Shown one piece after another: positions 47,223 through 60,076 of a DNA stretch of 64,000 nt. Within the stretch, counting starts at the first letter, position 1. Every line of letters starts with the position of its first letter. The notes beneath the pieces were generated by a model, which had not been told where the DNA came from, did not search any database, and saw only the letters and a program-made list of their open reading frames with translations. Source of the stretch: Platynereis dumerilii (lineage: Eukaryota > Annelida > Polychaeta > Phyllodocida > Nereididae); NCBI GenBank assembly GCA_026936325.1, contig JAPTHN010000003.1, positions 79,597,006 to 79,661,005 on the forward strand. The letters are read 5' to 3'. The position numbers and the translations under genes were made by a program.

Positions 47223-48354
47223 TTTTTTTCCATTCCTTGTCAGTTGAGTGGAGACAAGTAATGGCACTACAGAGGGTTTTTGTGGATATTGAATGTTGCA
47301 CTCACAACCCCAGCTTCTTTGGGTATTGACAATATTTTTCACAACCATCGACTTCTTGTGCCATCATTGATTTGACCAAGATTTTTTCTTATTTTTCTCT
47401 TGTTCCTTATTCTTCTTTTTACTTTAAATCACATTGGACTATCAATTTACAAAATTGATGAAAGGCCCTATATACATGTAGGTTTCACTACTCTGATACA
47501 TCACTCTTGGGAAACAAAACAATTCATAGAAGGGTTTTTGTGGGGACTTTGTTATAGAGATCTTTCGGGTGAAGTTTGAATAAATACTTTCTTAGAATTG
47601 TTGAAATAATGACAGGAAAAAATTAATTGACAATGGCAAATATGAATGATGAAATGCAAGAGATAAATAAACTGGATTTGCATTTTATATGGATGGGGTA
47701 ACTGAAACTGTCAAAGGGACCAATTACTCAGTCAAAGAAGGATCTGGATTGAAAAACATCTGGAAAGATCATTCCAATGACACTGTACTTTAATTGAATG
47801 CCACCCTAAAAATATCACATTTTCTTCCTTATGATATATTAGGCTTTTTTTCAGCAAACTATAATCTTGATTCCCTGACTGCCATATAAAAAAATTGGCA
47901 TACACAATTTTTTTCAGGCCATGAAGATGGATTAGCCCGAACAAGTAATATGAACAAAATAATTATTTCCTAGCCCTAAAAGAGATGATATCTGCCAACT
48001 TATTTCCCTTTGTTTTCAAGATATAAGGAAGAGTCATTAATTTAATTGGCCATTGGCTTCGAAGGCATTGTCAGCAGGATGATTCCTTCAATGTAGAATG
48101 ATATATATAGTATTATTTACAATGATGGTTGGGCAGCATATGATCGAATTTGCATGTGTACATTTAATTGATTGTGTTCATGCAATTGGATGGGTTATTG
48201 GATTACCACATTAATTTGTGGCGATGATTGGAAATTTGATATATGCATGAAATCCTGGTCTTGTGGTCAAGGAGTGATTCATATAATGACAAATTACATA
48301 AAATTGGAGGAAGGAGTTCGGAATGCTAGAGCATTACACCTGAGGAATTGAACC
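47223..48354. other. Spacer between copies B and C, no gene
   Basis: This part of the B/C junction has no counterpart at the A/B junction, where the unit end joins directly to 31476. It is AT-rich with short frames only. No terminal repeats or hairpins were seen. Confidence 0.55.
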
Positions 48355-50218
48355 AAGGCAAACACATGCAAAATATTCTGTGAAAAATTCAAGATTCTCT
48401 GAACAAGTGCCACCTCAATGCTTGGTGCTCTGAAAAAAAAGTCAAGGCAAACACATGCAAAATCTTCTGTGAAAAATTCAAGATTCTATGAACAAGTGCC
48501 ACCTCAATGCTTGGTGCTCTGAAAAAAAAATTCGAGGCAAAAACACATGCAAAATCTTCTGTGAAAAATTCTAGATTCTCTGAACAAGTGCCACCTCAAT
48601 GCTTGGTGCTTTAAAAAAAAAAGTCAAGGCAAACACATGCAATATCATCTGTAAAAAATTAAAGATTCTATGAACGAGTGCCACCTCAATGCATGGTGCT
48701 CTGAAAAAAGATGTTAAGGCAAACACATGCAAGATATTCTGTGAAAAATTCAAGATTCTATGACCAAGTGCCACGTCAATGCATGGTGCTCTGAAAAAGA
48801 TGTCAAGGCAAACACATGCAAAATATTCTGTGAAAAATTCAAGATTCTATGAACAAGTGCCACCTCAATGCTTGGTGCTCTGAAAAAAGATGTCAAGGCA
48901 AACACATGCAAAATATTCTGTGAAAAATTCAAGATTCTATGAACAAGTGCCACCTCAATGCTTGGTGCTTTGAAAAAAAAAGTCAAAGCAAACACATGCA
49001 AAATATTCTGTGAAAAATTCAAGATTCTTTGAACAAGTGCCACCTCGATGCTTGGTGCTCTGAAAAAAATGTCAAGGCAAACACATGCAAAATATTCTGT
49101 GAAAAATTCAAGATTCTATGAACAAGTGCCACGTCAATGCTTGGTGCTCTGAAAAAAGATGTCAAGGCAAACACATGCAAAATATTCTGTGAACAATTCA
49201 AGATTCTATGAACAAGTTCCACCTCAATGCTTGGTGCTTTAAAAAAAAAAGTCAAGGCAAACACATGCAAAATATTGTGTGAAAAATTCAAGATTCTATG
49301 AACAAGTGCCACCTCAATGCTTGGTGCTCTGAAAAAGATGTCAAGGCAAACACATGCAAAATATTCTGTGAAAAATTCAAGATTCTATGAACAAGTGCCA
49401 CCTCAATGCTTGGTGCTCTGAAAAACGATGTCAAGGCAAACACATGCAAAATATTCTGTGAAAAATTCAAGATTCTATGAACAAGTGCCACCTCAATGCT
49501 TGGCGCTCTGAAAAAAAAAGTCAAGGCAAACACATGCAAAATATTCTGTGAAAAATTCAAGATTCTATGAATAAGTGCCACGTCAATGCTTGGCGCTCTG
49601 AAAAAAAAAGTCAAGGCAAACACATGCAAAATATTCTGTGAAAAATTCAAGATTCTATGAACAAGTGCCACCTCAATGCTTGGTGCTCTGAAAAAAAAGT
49701 CAAGGGAAACACATGCAAAATATTCTGTGAAAAATGCAAGATTCTATGAACTAGTGCCACCTCAATGCATGGTGCTCTGAAAAAAGATGTTAAGGCAAAC
49801 ACATGCAAGATATTCCGTGAAAAATTCAAGATTCTATGAACAAGTGCCACCTCAATGCTTGGTGCTCTGAAAAAAGATGTCAAGGCAAACACATGCAAAA
49901 TATTCTGTGAAAAATTCAAGATTCTATGAACAAGTGCCACCTCAATGCTTGGCGCTTTGAAAAAAAAAGTCAAAGCAAACACATGCAAAATATTCTGCGA
50001 AAAATTCAAGATTCTTTGAACAAGTGCCACCTCAATGCTTGGTGCTCTGAAAAAAATGTCAAGGGAAACACATGCAAAATATTCTGTGAAAAATTCAAGA
50101 TTCTATGAACAAGTGCCACGTCAATGCATGGTGCTCTGAAAAAAGATGTCAAGGCAAACACATGCAAAATATTCTGTGAAAAATTCAAGATTCTATGAAC
50201 AAGTGCCACCTCAATGCA
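48355..50218 (+). repeat. ~90-bp minisatellite, about 21 units
   Basis: Units are 88-91 bp long and contain AGGCAAACACATGCAAAATA, ATTCTGTGAAAAATTCAAGA and ACAAGTGCCACCTCAATGC, then GGTGCTCTGAAAAAA. Unit length varies mainly in the A run and in GATGTCAA versus AAAGTCAA. The minus strand stays open for several units at a time with peptides like ALVHRILNFSQNILHVFALT, but A-run changes shift the frame repeatedly. I treat it as non-coding. Variant patterns show a higher-order duplication within the array. Confidence 0.97.
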
Positions 50219-50595
50219 GAGGTATATATTTTTCAATATTTTGCATGTGCACGAATTTGTAAATCTGCAAAAACGAACATGTACACGAATTTGGCGTTCG
50301 TATAAGTGTCAAATATTGTCATTCACGAATTTGCATAGGTGTAATAACGAACATACTAACCACAAACCTACTCTAAACCTAATTTTAACACTAAACCCTA
50401 ATGATATAGCACTTCCACGAATGTTAGTGTTAGCAGATAAACGAATGAAAAATAAATCACATTCACGAGTGTTAGTTATTACATATACACGTGCACCAAT
50501 GCTCGTTTTTACACATCCACAAATTAGTACATGTTCGTTTTTACACCTCCAAGAATTCGTGAACATGCCAAATAGTGAAAAATATATACATGCAA
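50219..50595. mobile_element. MITE inserted in the minisatellite
   Basis: This element of about 377 bp has long inverted ends, GGTATATATTTTTCAATATT on the left and the complement of a near match on the right, extending about 60 bp. CAATGCA flanks both sides and is the likely 7-bp target duplication. The host sequence, a minisatellite unit, resumes exactly. ACGAAT and AACGAACAT words recur along the whole element. No ORF of its own is present. Confidence 0.8.
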
Positions 50596-50885
50596 TGCAT
50601 GGTGCTCTGAAAAAAATGTCAAGGGAAACACATGCAAAATATTCTGTGAACAATTCAAGATTTTATGAACAAGTGCCACCTCCATGCTTGGTGCTTTGAA
50701 AAAAAAAGTCAAGGCAAACACATGCAAAATATTCTGTGAACAATTCAAGATTTTATGAACAAGTGCCACCTCTATGCTTGGTGCTCTGAAAAAAGATGTC
50801 AAGGCAAACACATGCAAAATATTCTGTGAAGAATTCAAGATTCTATGTACCACCGCAGTACTTGGTGCTCTGAAAAAAATTTAAA
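50596..50885 (+). repeat. ~90-bp minisatellite, last 3-4 units
   Basis: This continues the array at 48355-50218 beyond the MITE. The last unit is degenerate and runs into the start of copy C. Confidence 0.95.
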
Positions 50886-53188
50886 GGGAAAACATCATGT
50901 GTTGGGGAATGTATCATGAGGAAGACATGGATATTGAATGAAGAGGAAAAAATATTTAGATGTTCAAAGTACAACCGTGTGCAGTAAAATGGGCTTCAGC
51001 AATAAAATATGTTGTTTCCATTAATATAGACCTGTGTGAGACAGTACAAGTACATGCCACACATGGACTTGTATGAGACAGTATACAAGTACATGCCACA
51101 TCACATGCCCAAATGATAACATATTTATTTTTCATTAAATGGTTAGTAACAAGCAATAAACAGTATATAAAGCAGTCTCTAGCAGGCCACAGTGCTTAAC
51201 CTTGTCTTAGAGCTTGTTAGTAGATTTACTTATCCTAACAATCTTGGTTCTACTAATTACCTCATTTGCTTGGTTTAGAATGCCTTGACAAAATAACAAC
51301 TCCAGGCAATTAAGTGGCATTAGTGGTGAACTGGTACCAAGTGGTTATCGTTGAACATCCTGTGCTTCATTGCAAGTGGTTGATTACAATTTTTTGAGGC
51401 ACTTCCCTGCAGTTTATTATATGTTTTATATATATGTTTATATGTTTTAATGAATGATGAGGTGGTATGCGTGCAGATTTATATGTGCATTGTATAAGTA
51501 GATAAGGAAGGTAGATATACACAGATATACGCAGATACAGACGGATAGGTATGGACTAGCAGAGCTGTAGTAAAATGTAGCCGCAAATGGTTAATTAAAG
51601 CAGGTCGGAAAACAAGCCAGGCGGATAGAAGGGAAGTCAAATAGGAAATTAATAATGATGGATCTGACTCAAATGGAAACAAAGCCAAGGAAAGAAAACG
51701 CAAAGGTGTAATTTCCAATTATGGAGAAACTCAGAGGTGCAAATACTGATAGAAAAGTGCTAAAGACAACTGATAAAAAGATATAAAAGAAACTGAAGCA
51801 AAAAGCCAAGAGCAAGAAGGTCTGTTGCCTTCTTAATATTGCAAATTGACTGGAAAGATTCTTGTAATTGTGGTATGTAGTGTAAGAGGCAGGGGACGCA
51901 GCCCCAACGAAATGTCCTTGTTTTTTAAAGCACTAACACAAGCTTATCAATTTCCAGCTATACTGCAGCAATACTTTTTATACGGCTATAGGGAGAAGAT
52001 AGAATAAATAGAGAATGGAAATGCAGAAGAAACAGAGTTTGTATAATATGGTTTAGGCTTGGTCCATTTCATTTAGATTTACGCTCACTATGCACGACAA
52101 AACTGTGAGGCATTTCAATCCGGAAAGTTGACGTAAATATTTATTCCGCATCCTTTACATTGCAATTGGGGTCAGGCGGGTGTGGGAATAGTCAACTCCT
52201 CTCTCAGGTATTGTTATCATTTATAGCTTTCTTCAGCTACAGATAACTAGTCTCATTATATATGAGAGAAATATGACTGAAGGGAAGGCCATTTGTCTAA
52301 AAGACATAAAAAAACAAGAAATAGGAGCACTTAGGTATATATTGGAGGAGAAGGTCTCTCTTAAAGCATCGGATCATATCTTTCTTGCATCCAGATTTTG
52401 TCTTAATCTCCTGCCATACTCATATATTCTGATTTGTAGCCCTGGTATATATCTCTTCCAGTTTGCATGATGGATCAGTCTTAACTTATTTATAATTTAC
52501 TTCTGTTTTCTCAACTTGTTAGGCTCAGCAGTGAGAGTGCAATGTCTTCGAACAAGCATAGAAATATTGTCAATTAATCATCTGCTTCACACAATCCAAT
52601 ATTTAAAGGTGCTGATGAATATCATTCATCAAATATAAACATTCATGTCATATCTGATATCGAAATATTGCACAGTATTCTCAATATTGCCTTTATTATC
52701 ACATTTGGTGTATCTTTTTGTACCATCTTACTGTAGCATATTTGCTCTACATCTATCTATTTATCAAAGATCTATTGAATGAAGTGACACAAAACCAAGC
52801 AAACAACCGAGAAGCCAACAAAAATACTATTTAATTTCTATATATGTTCAACTCCATCAGAAACCAGCACCATCAAATTTCCCTGATGCTGAAATAGCTG
52901 AACCATCTCTTATATTGTGGCATAGCAGCTCAGTCATTAACACAAATTGCTTCAATCAAGCTGGCCCAGCAAGGCATATCTATATGGGCTCCAATTCCCA
53001 ACACCATTGCCAGTGTTTTGTGGCCTCATTGTTCGCTTTATTTTCCTGATTGTCACCCAAATCATGTTGATAAAATGGGAGCTTGTATTATGGGTTTCTT
53101 GGTTTCTTAGGAATGGTTGTAGGTAGGTATGTGTAGGTTTAGGACAATATCTGTGTTATTCAATGGATTGTCAGTGAGTCTGGAATAT

Positions 53189-56100
53189 AGTAGAGGAACG
53201 TGCCATAGGTTCCGTGACCAATTTCTCCGACTCAATTTTTCGATGAAAATTCTGTTAGATGGGTTCAAAATAAGAAAATTTAGCGAGGGTACCCCTCTCA
53301 AAAGTTCGGGCTAACTCCACCAGCGGCCATTTTCAAAAATGGCCGCCAAAATTCAAAATTGGCAATAATTCCACTTCTATTTGGCCTAGAGATTCAAATT
53401 TTGGGTCAAAATACAGGTTTTAAGGGTCAAGAAACTCAATAAACATATTCCTAAAGGTGTCTGCCCAACCTTAGTGGTCATAATCCAATATGGCAGCCAA
53501 AATGGCTGACGAAAATGGGTAACTCACAATTCCTGTATCATAAGCTCAAAATATGGAGTTGGACCTTCATACAATATGTTAACATACCTCAGAGAAGTCA
53601 AATATTGTGGTTAATGATTTGTGTATTCAACCCCTATGGTACCATATCCAATATGGCCACCAAAATGGCCATTAAAAATGCCCTAAATCTCACTTTTATC
53701 ACAACGAAGCCAATATTTGGTCTTTTATTTGGTGAAGACATCAATATATGTACTTTAATTGTCCAAAACAACTGACTCATAACAATTTATAAGATTTACA
53801 CACAAATCTGTTCTAATAATCCAATACGACTGCCAAAATGGCAGCCCAAATTACTCAAAATATATCACAATTTTACATAAATAATTGGTCTACATCGGTA
53901 ATCTTGGCATTAATATAAATGTTTTTAATTGCCAAAGAGTTCTGTTATCAGTATTTGACAAATGAACACACTACCCTATGGTTAGAGATCCAATTATGCT
54001 GCCAAAAGGCCTCCCAAGAAGGTTCAAATGTGAATTTTTATCACAATTTATTGTTGTCATGTTTAATAAATATCAATGTGAAATGGTCTATGAATTTCTT
54101 TGTTAATATACCGATTGTTCGCACTTAATTGATTGGCAACATTTGAAGCTTCTGTCATTGTTAAATGCAATTGGACTGCCCATTTGCAATAAAGATTACG
54201 TATTTAATAGCAATTGAAAGGATCGTGTCATCAGTTGAATAATCTACCTTTGCGGTCTTAGAATGCATCCCTGAAGCACGGCTGATCAGCTACTGACCTC
54301 TGTGTCATTTGTCAGGTAGTAGTCTGCCTGTACTTAACATAGGCTGCATTATTATATTTATAACAATTTGTTGTATTTCTGGTCTGTGGGTGCTAGGCTA
54401 TGAAGTGTCTTGTAGTAAAAGTCACTGCAAAACTATTAAGTAACAGTAATATCAGTCATAGGGAATTGGAGAATGTAATATCAATCTTACTGCATGATGA
54501 GAACTGAATACTTCCTCCACATAAACCCACAAAGAATGAAGAGATTCCTGAAGGTCTAATTCGGTCACCGCATACAAACAAATCATCAATTTGTGGGTTG
54601 TAAAAACATCTTTTTATAATCATTGACAATTTAAAGTGAAAGATTATAACAAATTATTGAGGATTCTACTGTCAAAGAATGGAAATGCCAAAGTTTCAAA
54701 TCCCAATACACTCCAACTTAATATGTGAGGCAAATACCACAGTTAAAAAGTTCAAGTTTGGGAGGAAGATCACTTTTCTGGACATGTGACTGCTGTACCA
54801 ATTGGAGAGACAAAACAGTTGAAATTAACATCAAATTCAAATTCTCTGATATGGCTCCCAGTTAATAATAGCTGTTTGTAAATCATTGTAAAACAGGAAA
54901 CATTTTAGGATATTGTTAACATGATTTTTTCAATGACCATTCAGCAATGGTTACATCTGAAACCTGATTGGATAGGAGACTGTAGCTTGTCGTAATTGGA
55001 AATGGTATAGGTTGTTAGCTTTGCTGTAGCTACGGCCCCTTGATAATATATTTAAGTAGCCAATTATATCCTTGTAAAAGATGCATGTAATATGTTGTCA
55101 GTAGAGGATGGCTGCAATGTGTGTAGCAACATCTTATGAGAATTAAACATGTGTGCAGGTTGTCGGGGAATTTCTTAGGAGAAAACTCAGTTATTTAAAA
55201 TTTAAGTCTAAATTTCTGGAAGGGCTTGCTGACTGGGAGACAGGGGAGTAGTTACAGAAATTCTTGCACAATCCGAAAATGCATATCATATGTTGCTAGA
55301 AACATTGCAGGACTTACAACCATCCTGTACTCAGTGACTGCAAGGAGAGTGGTTGCTTATAATATATCATGACCATAGCTGAAGAGTCCTCAAAAGAATC
55401 TGTTCTTGTTAACAATGTCCTAATGCCCTGTTTTATTTTCCTGTTTTACAATGCTTTTACACTAACAGGCTCCGAGTAGCCGGAAGTCAAGTCTGGGAAT
55501 TTATATATTTTGATAATTTACAGATTTTTCTCTCAGTTTGGTACAAGATTGTACATAAAAGAGATTTTCCTTCCATAATTTGAACTTTCATATTTGCCTT
55601 AATATATTAATATTTTGATTTAATTTGCCATTAAAATATTCAGGTAGGAGTGTGTTTGCAACTGCTATGTTGCCAATCTTTGACAATACCAGCGTCAGTA
55701 GTACATTTAGCTAAATATTCCAATTTTTAGGGCAACTTGCTAATAAGAATTTCACTTCAAATTGGCCATTAGCAGCAATAATTAAAGGAGGATTTGTGGC
55801 ATGCAGGTTGGTTATATATATATTAGTGAAGTTTTGTTGGTATGTGCTGATTCCAAGATACCTGACATATCTGTTCATAATAGAACTATAGGAATCTCAT
55901 TCTTTGTTGGTTTATGTGGAGGACATATTTGGTTCTCATCATTCAGTAAGGTTGATATTACATTCTCCAATTCCCCATGAATGAAATTAGTATTACTCCG
56001 TAATAGTTTTGCAGTAAACTTTTACTACAAGACACTTCATGGCCTAGCATCCACAGACCAAACATACAACAAATTTGTATAAATACAATAATACAGCCTA

Positions 56101-57260
56101 TGTTAAGTACAGGCAGAGTACTACCTGACAGATGGATCAGAGGTCACTATCTGATCAGCAGTGCTTCGGGGATGCATTCTGAGACTACATGCAAAGGTGG
56201 CAAAGGTAGATGTTATTCAACTGATGAAATGACCCTTTTAATTGCTATTAAAAAATTAATCTTTATTGCAAATGGACAGTCCAGTTGCATTTAACTGTGG
56301 CAGAAGCCTTAAATTTTGTCAATAAATTAAGTGCTAACAATCTGTATATTGACAATTTAAATGAAATTCATAGAAAGTCCCACATTACTACAAATAAATG
56401 TGATAATAATGATAAAAAATCACATTTGAACCTACTGGGAGGCCTTGTGGCATCCTTATTGGACTTCTAACCATAGGGTTGGGTGTTCACTTGTCAAATA
56501 CTGATAAGAGAACTCTTTGGCAATTAAAACATTTAAATTAATGCCAAGATTACCGATGTAGACCAATTATTTATGTAAAATTGTGATATTTCTAGAAATT
56601 GGAGCAGCCATTTTGGCAGCCATATTAGATTATTAGAACAGATTTGTGTGTAAATCTTATGAATTGTTATGAATCAGTTGTTTTGGACAATTAAAGTACA
56701 TATATTGATGTTTTCACCAAATAAAAGACCTAATATTGGCTTTGTTATGATAAAAGTGAGATTTAGGGCATTTTTAATGGCCATTTTGGTGGCCATATTG
56801 GCTATGGTACCATAGGTGTTGAATACACAAATCATTAATCACAATATTTAACTTCTCTGAGGTATGTTAACATATTGTATGAAGGTCAAACTCCATATTT
56901 TGAGCTTATGATACAGGAATTGTGAGTTTCCCATTTTCGTCAGCCATTTTGGCTGCCATATTGGATTATGACCACTAAGGTTGGGCAGACACCTTTAGGA
57001 ATATGTTTATTGAGTTTCTTGACCCTTAAAACCTATATTTTGACCCAAAATTTGAATCTCTAGGCCAAATAGAAGTGGAATTATGGCCAATTTTGAATTT
57101 TGGCGGCCATTTTTGAAAATGGCCGCTGGTGGAGTTAGCCCAAACTTTTGAGAGGGGTACCCTCGCTAAATTTTCTTATTTTGAACCCATCTAACAGAAT
57201 TTGCATCGAAAAATTGAGTCGGAGAAATTGGTCACGGAACCTATGGCACGTTCCTCTACT
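53189..57260. mobile_element. Foldback element FB-C (4.07 kb) with ~1.37-kb arms
   Basis: Copy B reads GGGAATATGAGAG uninterrupted. Copy C has AATAT on both sides (53184-53188 and 57261-57265), a 5-bp target duplication. The ends are AGTAGAGGAACGTGCCATAG in inverted orientation. The left arm (53189 to about 54560) pairs with the complement of about 55880-57260. Each arm is built from diverged tandem units of about 162-170 bp, each opening with a version of ATCCAATATGGCAGCCAAAA. The 1.3-kb centre has no recognisable enzyme. The layout recalls foldback elements of flies and the TU elements described in sea urchins. Confidence 0.9.
54561..55879. other. Central spacer of FB-C, no gene
   Basis: This is AT-rich single-copy sequence between the two arms. 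No frame exceeds a few dozen residues with any motif, so FB-C looks non-autonomous. Confidence 0.6.
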
Positions 57261-57766
57261 AATATGAGTGTCAGGCAGGAAAAGGATCATAACATAGACC
57301 ACTGGTCATGCGAGAGGAGGCAATGTCCAATTCATAATGCCATTCTGTATGCTACATCATATGCCAATTCATAATGCTCAGTGAAATGCAGTGTGGTCAC
57401 TTTGAGCTGACATACCAGAAGAGGAATAATATTATGGGCATTAAGCAGGTAATATAATGTAATACAGTACTGCGTTGTGCTTTGATAAGTTTGATTGCAG
57501 AGGGTCATTTTCTTTTCCTTAATGGAGTATTGTGTTGGATTTGCCTTTATGGTAGAGCAGCGGTTACACGAAAGTTGTCAGCTCTTTAGCATGGAAACAA
57601 TTTCATTTCTTGATTGCATTTTGGCATGTTTTGAAACAAGTTTGTATGTTGTAACATAGAGGTAAATTACCCATTACATGATGGTTCTCCCATGTTAACA
57701 GTTTACCTCATTTTGCTTTTGAATTGTAGATATATGCATTGGGACGGCTGTAAAACAAGTGCAAAA

Positions 57767-58063
57767 TTAACCACATACATGTAACTCATAAAACTCATCT
57801 TGAATTATCTCTGATTTATCATTGAAGAACCGCACAAGGTATCCCCAGTCGTCACTCAGTCGAATAACTTCAAAGCGCCTTTTCCTTTTCCTTTCTATCC
57901 TAGACATTAGTCTTCCTCGGAGTGGACAATAGTCGCCAGCAGAGCCCAAGGCATAAAAGTCAACATCCATTCCTGAATTGCCTATCTTCTTTAAGGTGGT
58001 ACTCTTGAAATTACATCTGAATTGTGCTCCAGTCTTCTTCAGGGTTGACGTCATAATAGGCAA
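57767..58063 (-). CDS. Exon-like ORF, copy C, unknown family
   Basis: This 98-residue frame corresponds to 35368-35646. Compared with copy B it has an extra KR in SRIERKRKRRFEV, and the last residues differ because of a short insertion (HVCG instead of CS). There is no signal peptide or membrane segment. The region is basic in the middle (RLMSRIERKRKRR) and acidic near the end. A splice acceptor could precede KKTGAQF. I cannot name it, and the weak constraint also fits a decaying exon. Confidence 0.35.
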   Translation of the reverse strand: MPIMTSTLKKTGAQFRCNFKSTTLKKIGNSGMDVDFYALGSAGDYCPLRGRLMSRIERKRKRRFEVIRLSDDWGYLVRFFNDKSEIIQDEFYELHVCG

Positions 58064-58213
58064 ACAAATTGCTATTGACCTTGGGTTAGTTTTAGCTGTA
58101 GATTGCGCATGAGAGCTTTTATCTGCTTATGCTGAAAATGTCAATTGTGGAATCACTACATTTATTATTTTGTCTGTTGTATCTTTCTGTTCATTTACTG
58201 AAATCGAATGAGG

Positions 58214-58230
58214 GATAGACGGATAGACGA

Positions 58231-58263
<33 letters not shown>

Positions 58264-58276
58264 AAGATAGAAAGAT

Positions 58277-58336
<60 letters not shown>

Positions 58337-58346
58337 TGATTGATAT
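58214..58346 (+). repeat. GATA microsatellite, copy C
   Basis: This is a (GATA)n array with AAAGATAGA interruptions and ATTGATTGA at the end. It is homologous in position to the arrays in copies A and B. Confidence 0.95.
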
Positions 58347-59920
58347 GGTAAGTACACACCTCTAAGCCCAGTTCGAAGTGCTCATGGGTTCAATTGATGT
58401 GATTGGAGAGAGAGTGGGATCACTGGGATGTATGAGACGACTTACACCCGAAATAAACAGTGACAACTTTTTATGAGGAATTGACAGTATATATGGGGAA
58501 AGGTAAATATTGTATAGCACAAGTTTGAAATAATGAACCTACACCTGACATATCTAAAGAAGTTAACAATGCACTAAGACTAAAACGCCCAATAATGGAA
58601 TCTAGTCAATTATATAGAATTCTTTATCCTACACAGTGACATTAATTGGCTATTACCAAGAATGAGAATGTGTGACTGACTGTCATTGACAAAGCTGCCA
58701 TCATTTCCGCTTTGATACTGGGGTTGCTGCCTGTTACATATGATGCCTTTGGTGTTAAGGTCTATATATCAAAATCTAGCTTAATTTTCACATATCCAAG
58801 GGTTCCTGTAACGTTGACTTTGACATTGAACGAGTGGCAAAATGTCACCTGAATAGTTAGGAAGCATCCCTAGCCTTATAAGAAGACAACCACAGATTTG
58901 TCAATTGAACCCAGTTTTAAATTCAAGCAGCTTCTAGCTTCATGCAAAAAGGAAGACTTTGTCAAATACCAGAATATGTTTCAAGGAAAGCTCATTAAAA
59001 GATCAGAAAGGGGAAAAACCCTTGTTCTTTACTACAGCCAATTTTCTTTCAGTCATGATCATCCAAAAGTCTTTTTAAAAAAATTGGAAGTCTTTCCTAT
59101 ATTTATAAAACGGTTGTGTAATAGAACTAGAAGAAAAGCAGAGTCATGCTACTGACTATGTATAGTGCAATGATTACAAGGCTCTGGGAGAAACTGACCA
59201 GCTTAAAAGGATTTGGGCACAGCTACTTGACTTTAGGGCAGCTGAATAGGGGCTAATGCCACTGCTTAATGAATGTCCCTATAGCCTCTAGTCATTTTAT
59301 CCATTCCATACTAGGGACTTTTGCTTTTTGTAAGTTTGGTGTACAATGTTGAAAAAGTTTTTTTAGTTATAATGTTGGTTCAGCAAGGAGAGAAGAATTT
59401 CGAGCAAGAACATTCGTATCAAGCACTTGGAGGACTGTAAGGTTAAAATATTTTTGGGCTTAACTTTGACCTTTTGCTTTGAGTGTACATTGTACAGCAT
59501 ATAAGATTTTTGGTTTGTACAATTTACATATTGAGATCCAGCATTAACATCTTTACCATCTCATAATATTTCTTCTTCCATTGGTAGGTTGATAAATAAT
59601 GATACAGCAGACAGCAGACTCCTGATAATTATAAAATAATGTTTTTTTGGAGGGCCTTACTGGTGATTGAAGACTGGCAACCGAGGGAAGGCTTCATTAA
59701 GTTCCGAGCAGTTGTTATTTATATTAAATATTATTTATTTTTTTTAAAATCCTTTTTTTTTGGAAATCTTATCAAAATTTTATTATGAGTACTTTTACTT
59801 TTTGATGATTTTCATTTTTTTGGAAATATTTTTTTTACCCACCTGCTATAAAAGTCGTAATCTCAATATTGCCCTGCGAAACTATGCATTAATGGATAAA
59901 CTGTGCATTAATTGGTCAAT

Positions 59921-60076
59921 AACGTTTTTTTGGAGGGCATTATGGGGTATTAATCAGTTATGGCCTGAGGGCAGAAATCATTAACTTAATGCCCGAGCCG
60001 CCAGGCGAGGGCATTAAATGATTTCTGCCCGAGGGCCATAACTGATTAACACCCCATAATGCCCGACAACAAAATG
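59921..60076. repeat. Hairpin H6 with three symmetric GA/GA mismatches
   Basis: GA lies opposite GA at 59995-59996 with 60007-60008, 59967-59968 with 60031-60032, and 59933-59934 with 60065-60066. The left arm has the same 4-nt extra segment (AACTT context) that its counterpart H2 shows. Confidence 0.85.

Noticed and set aside
50370-50405. CTAAACCTAA/CTAAACCCTAA as interstitial telomeric repeat
   Set aside because: There are only two or three degenerate units within a MITE, and they do not match a regular telomere array.
48571-50853. Repeated minus-strand ORFs with ALVHRILNFSQ-type 30-residue repeats, as a repeat protein gene
   Set aside because: They are a by-product of the 90-bp satellite. 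A-run length changes shift the frame every few units and no start, signal or domain supports a gene.
48355-50885. Regular ~90-bp repeats as a CRISPR-like array
   Set aside because: Whole units are repeated with no unique spacers, and the surrounding DNA is eukaryotic.
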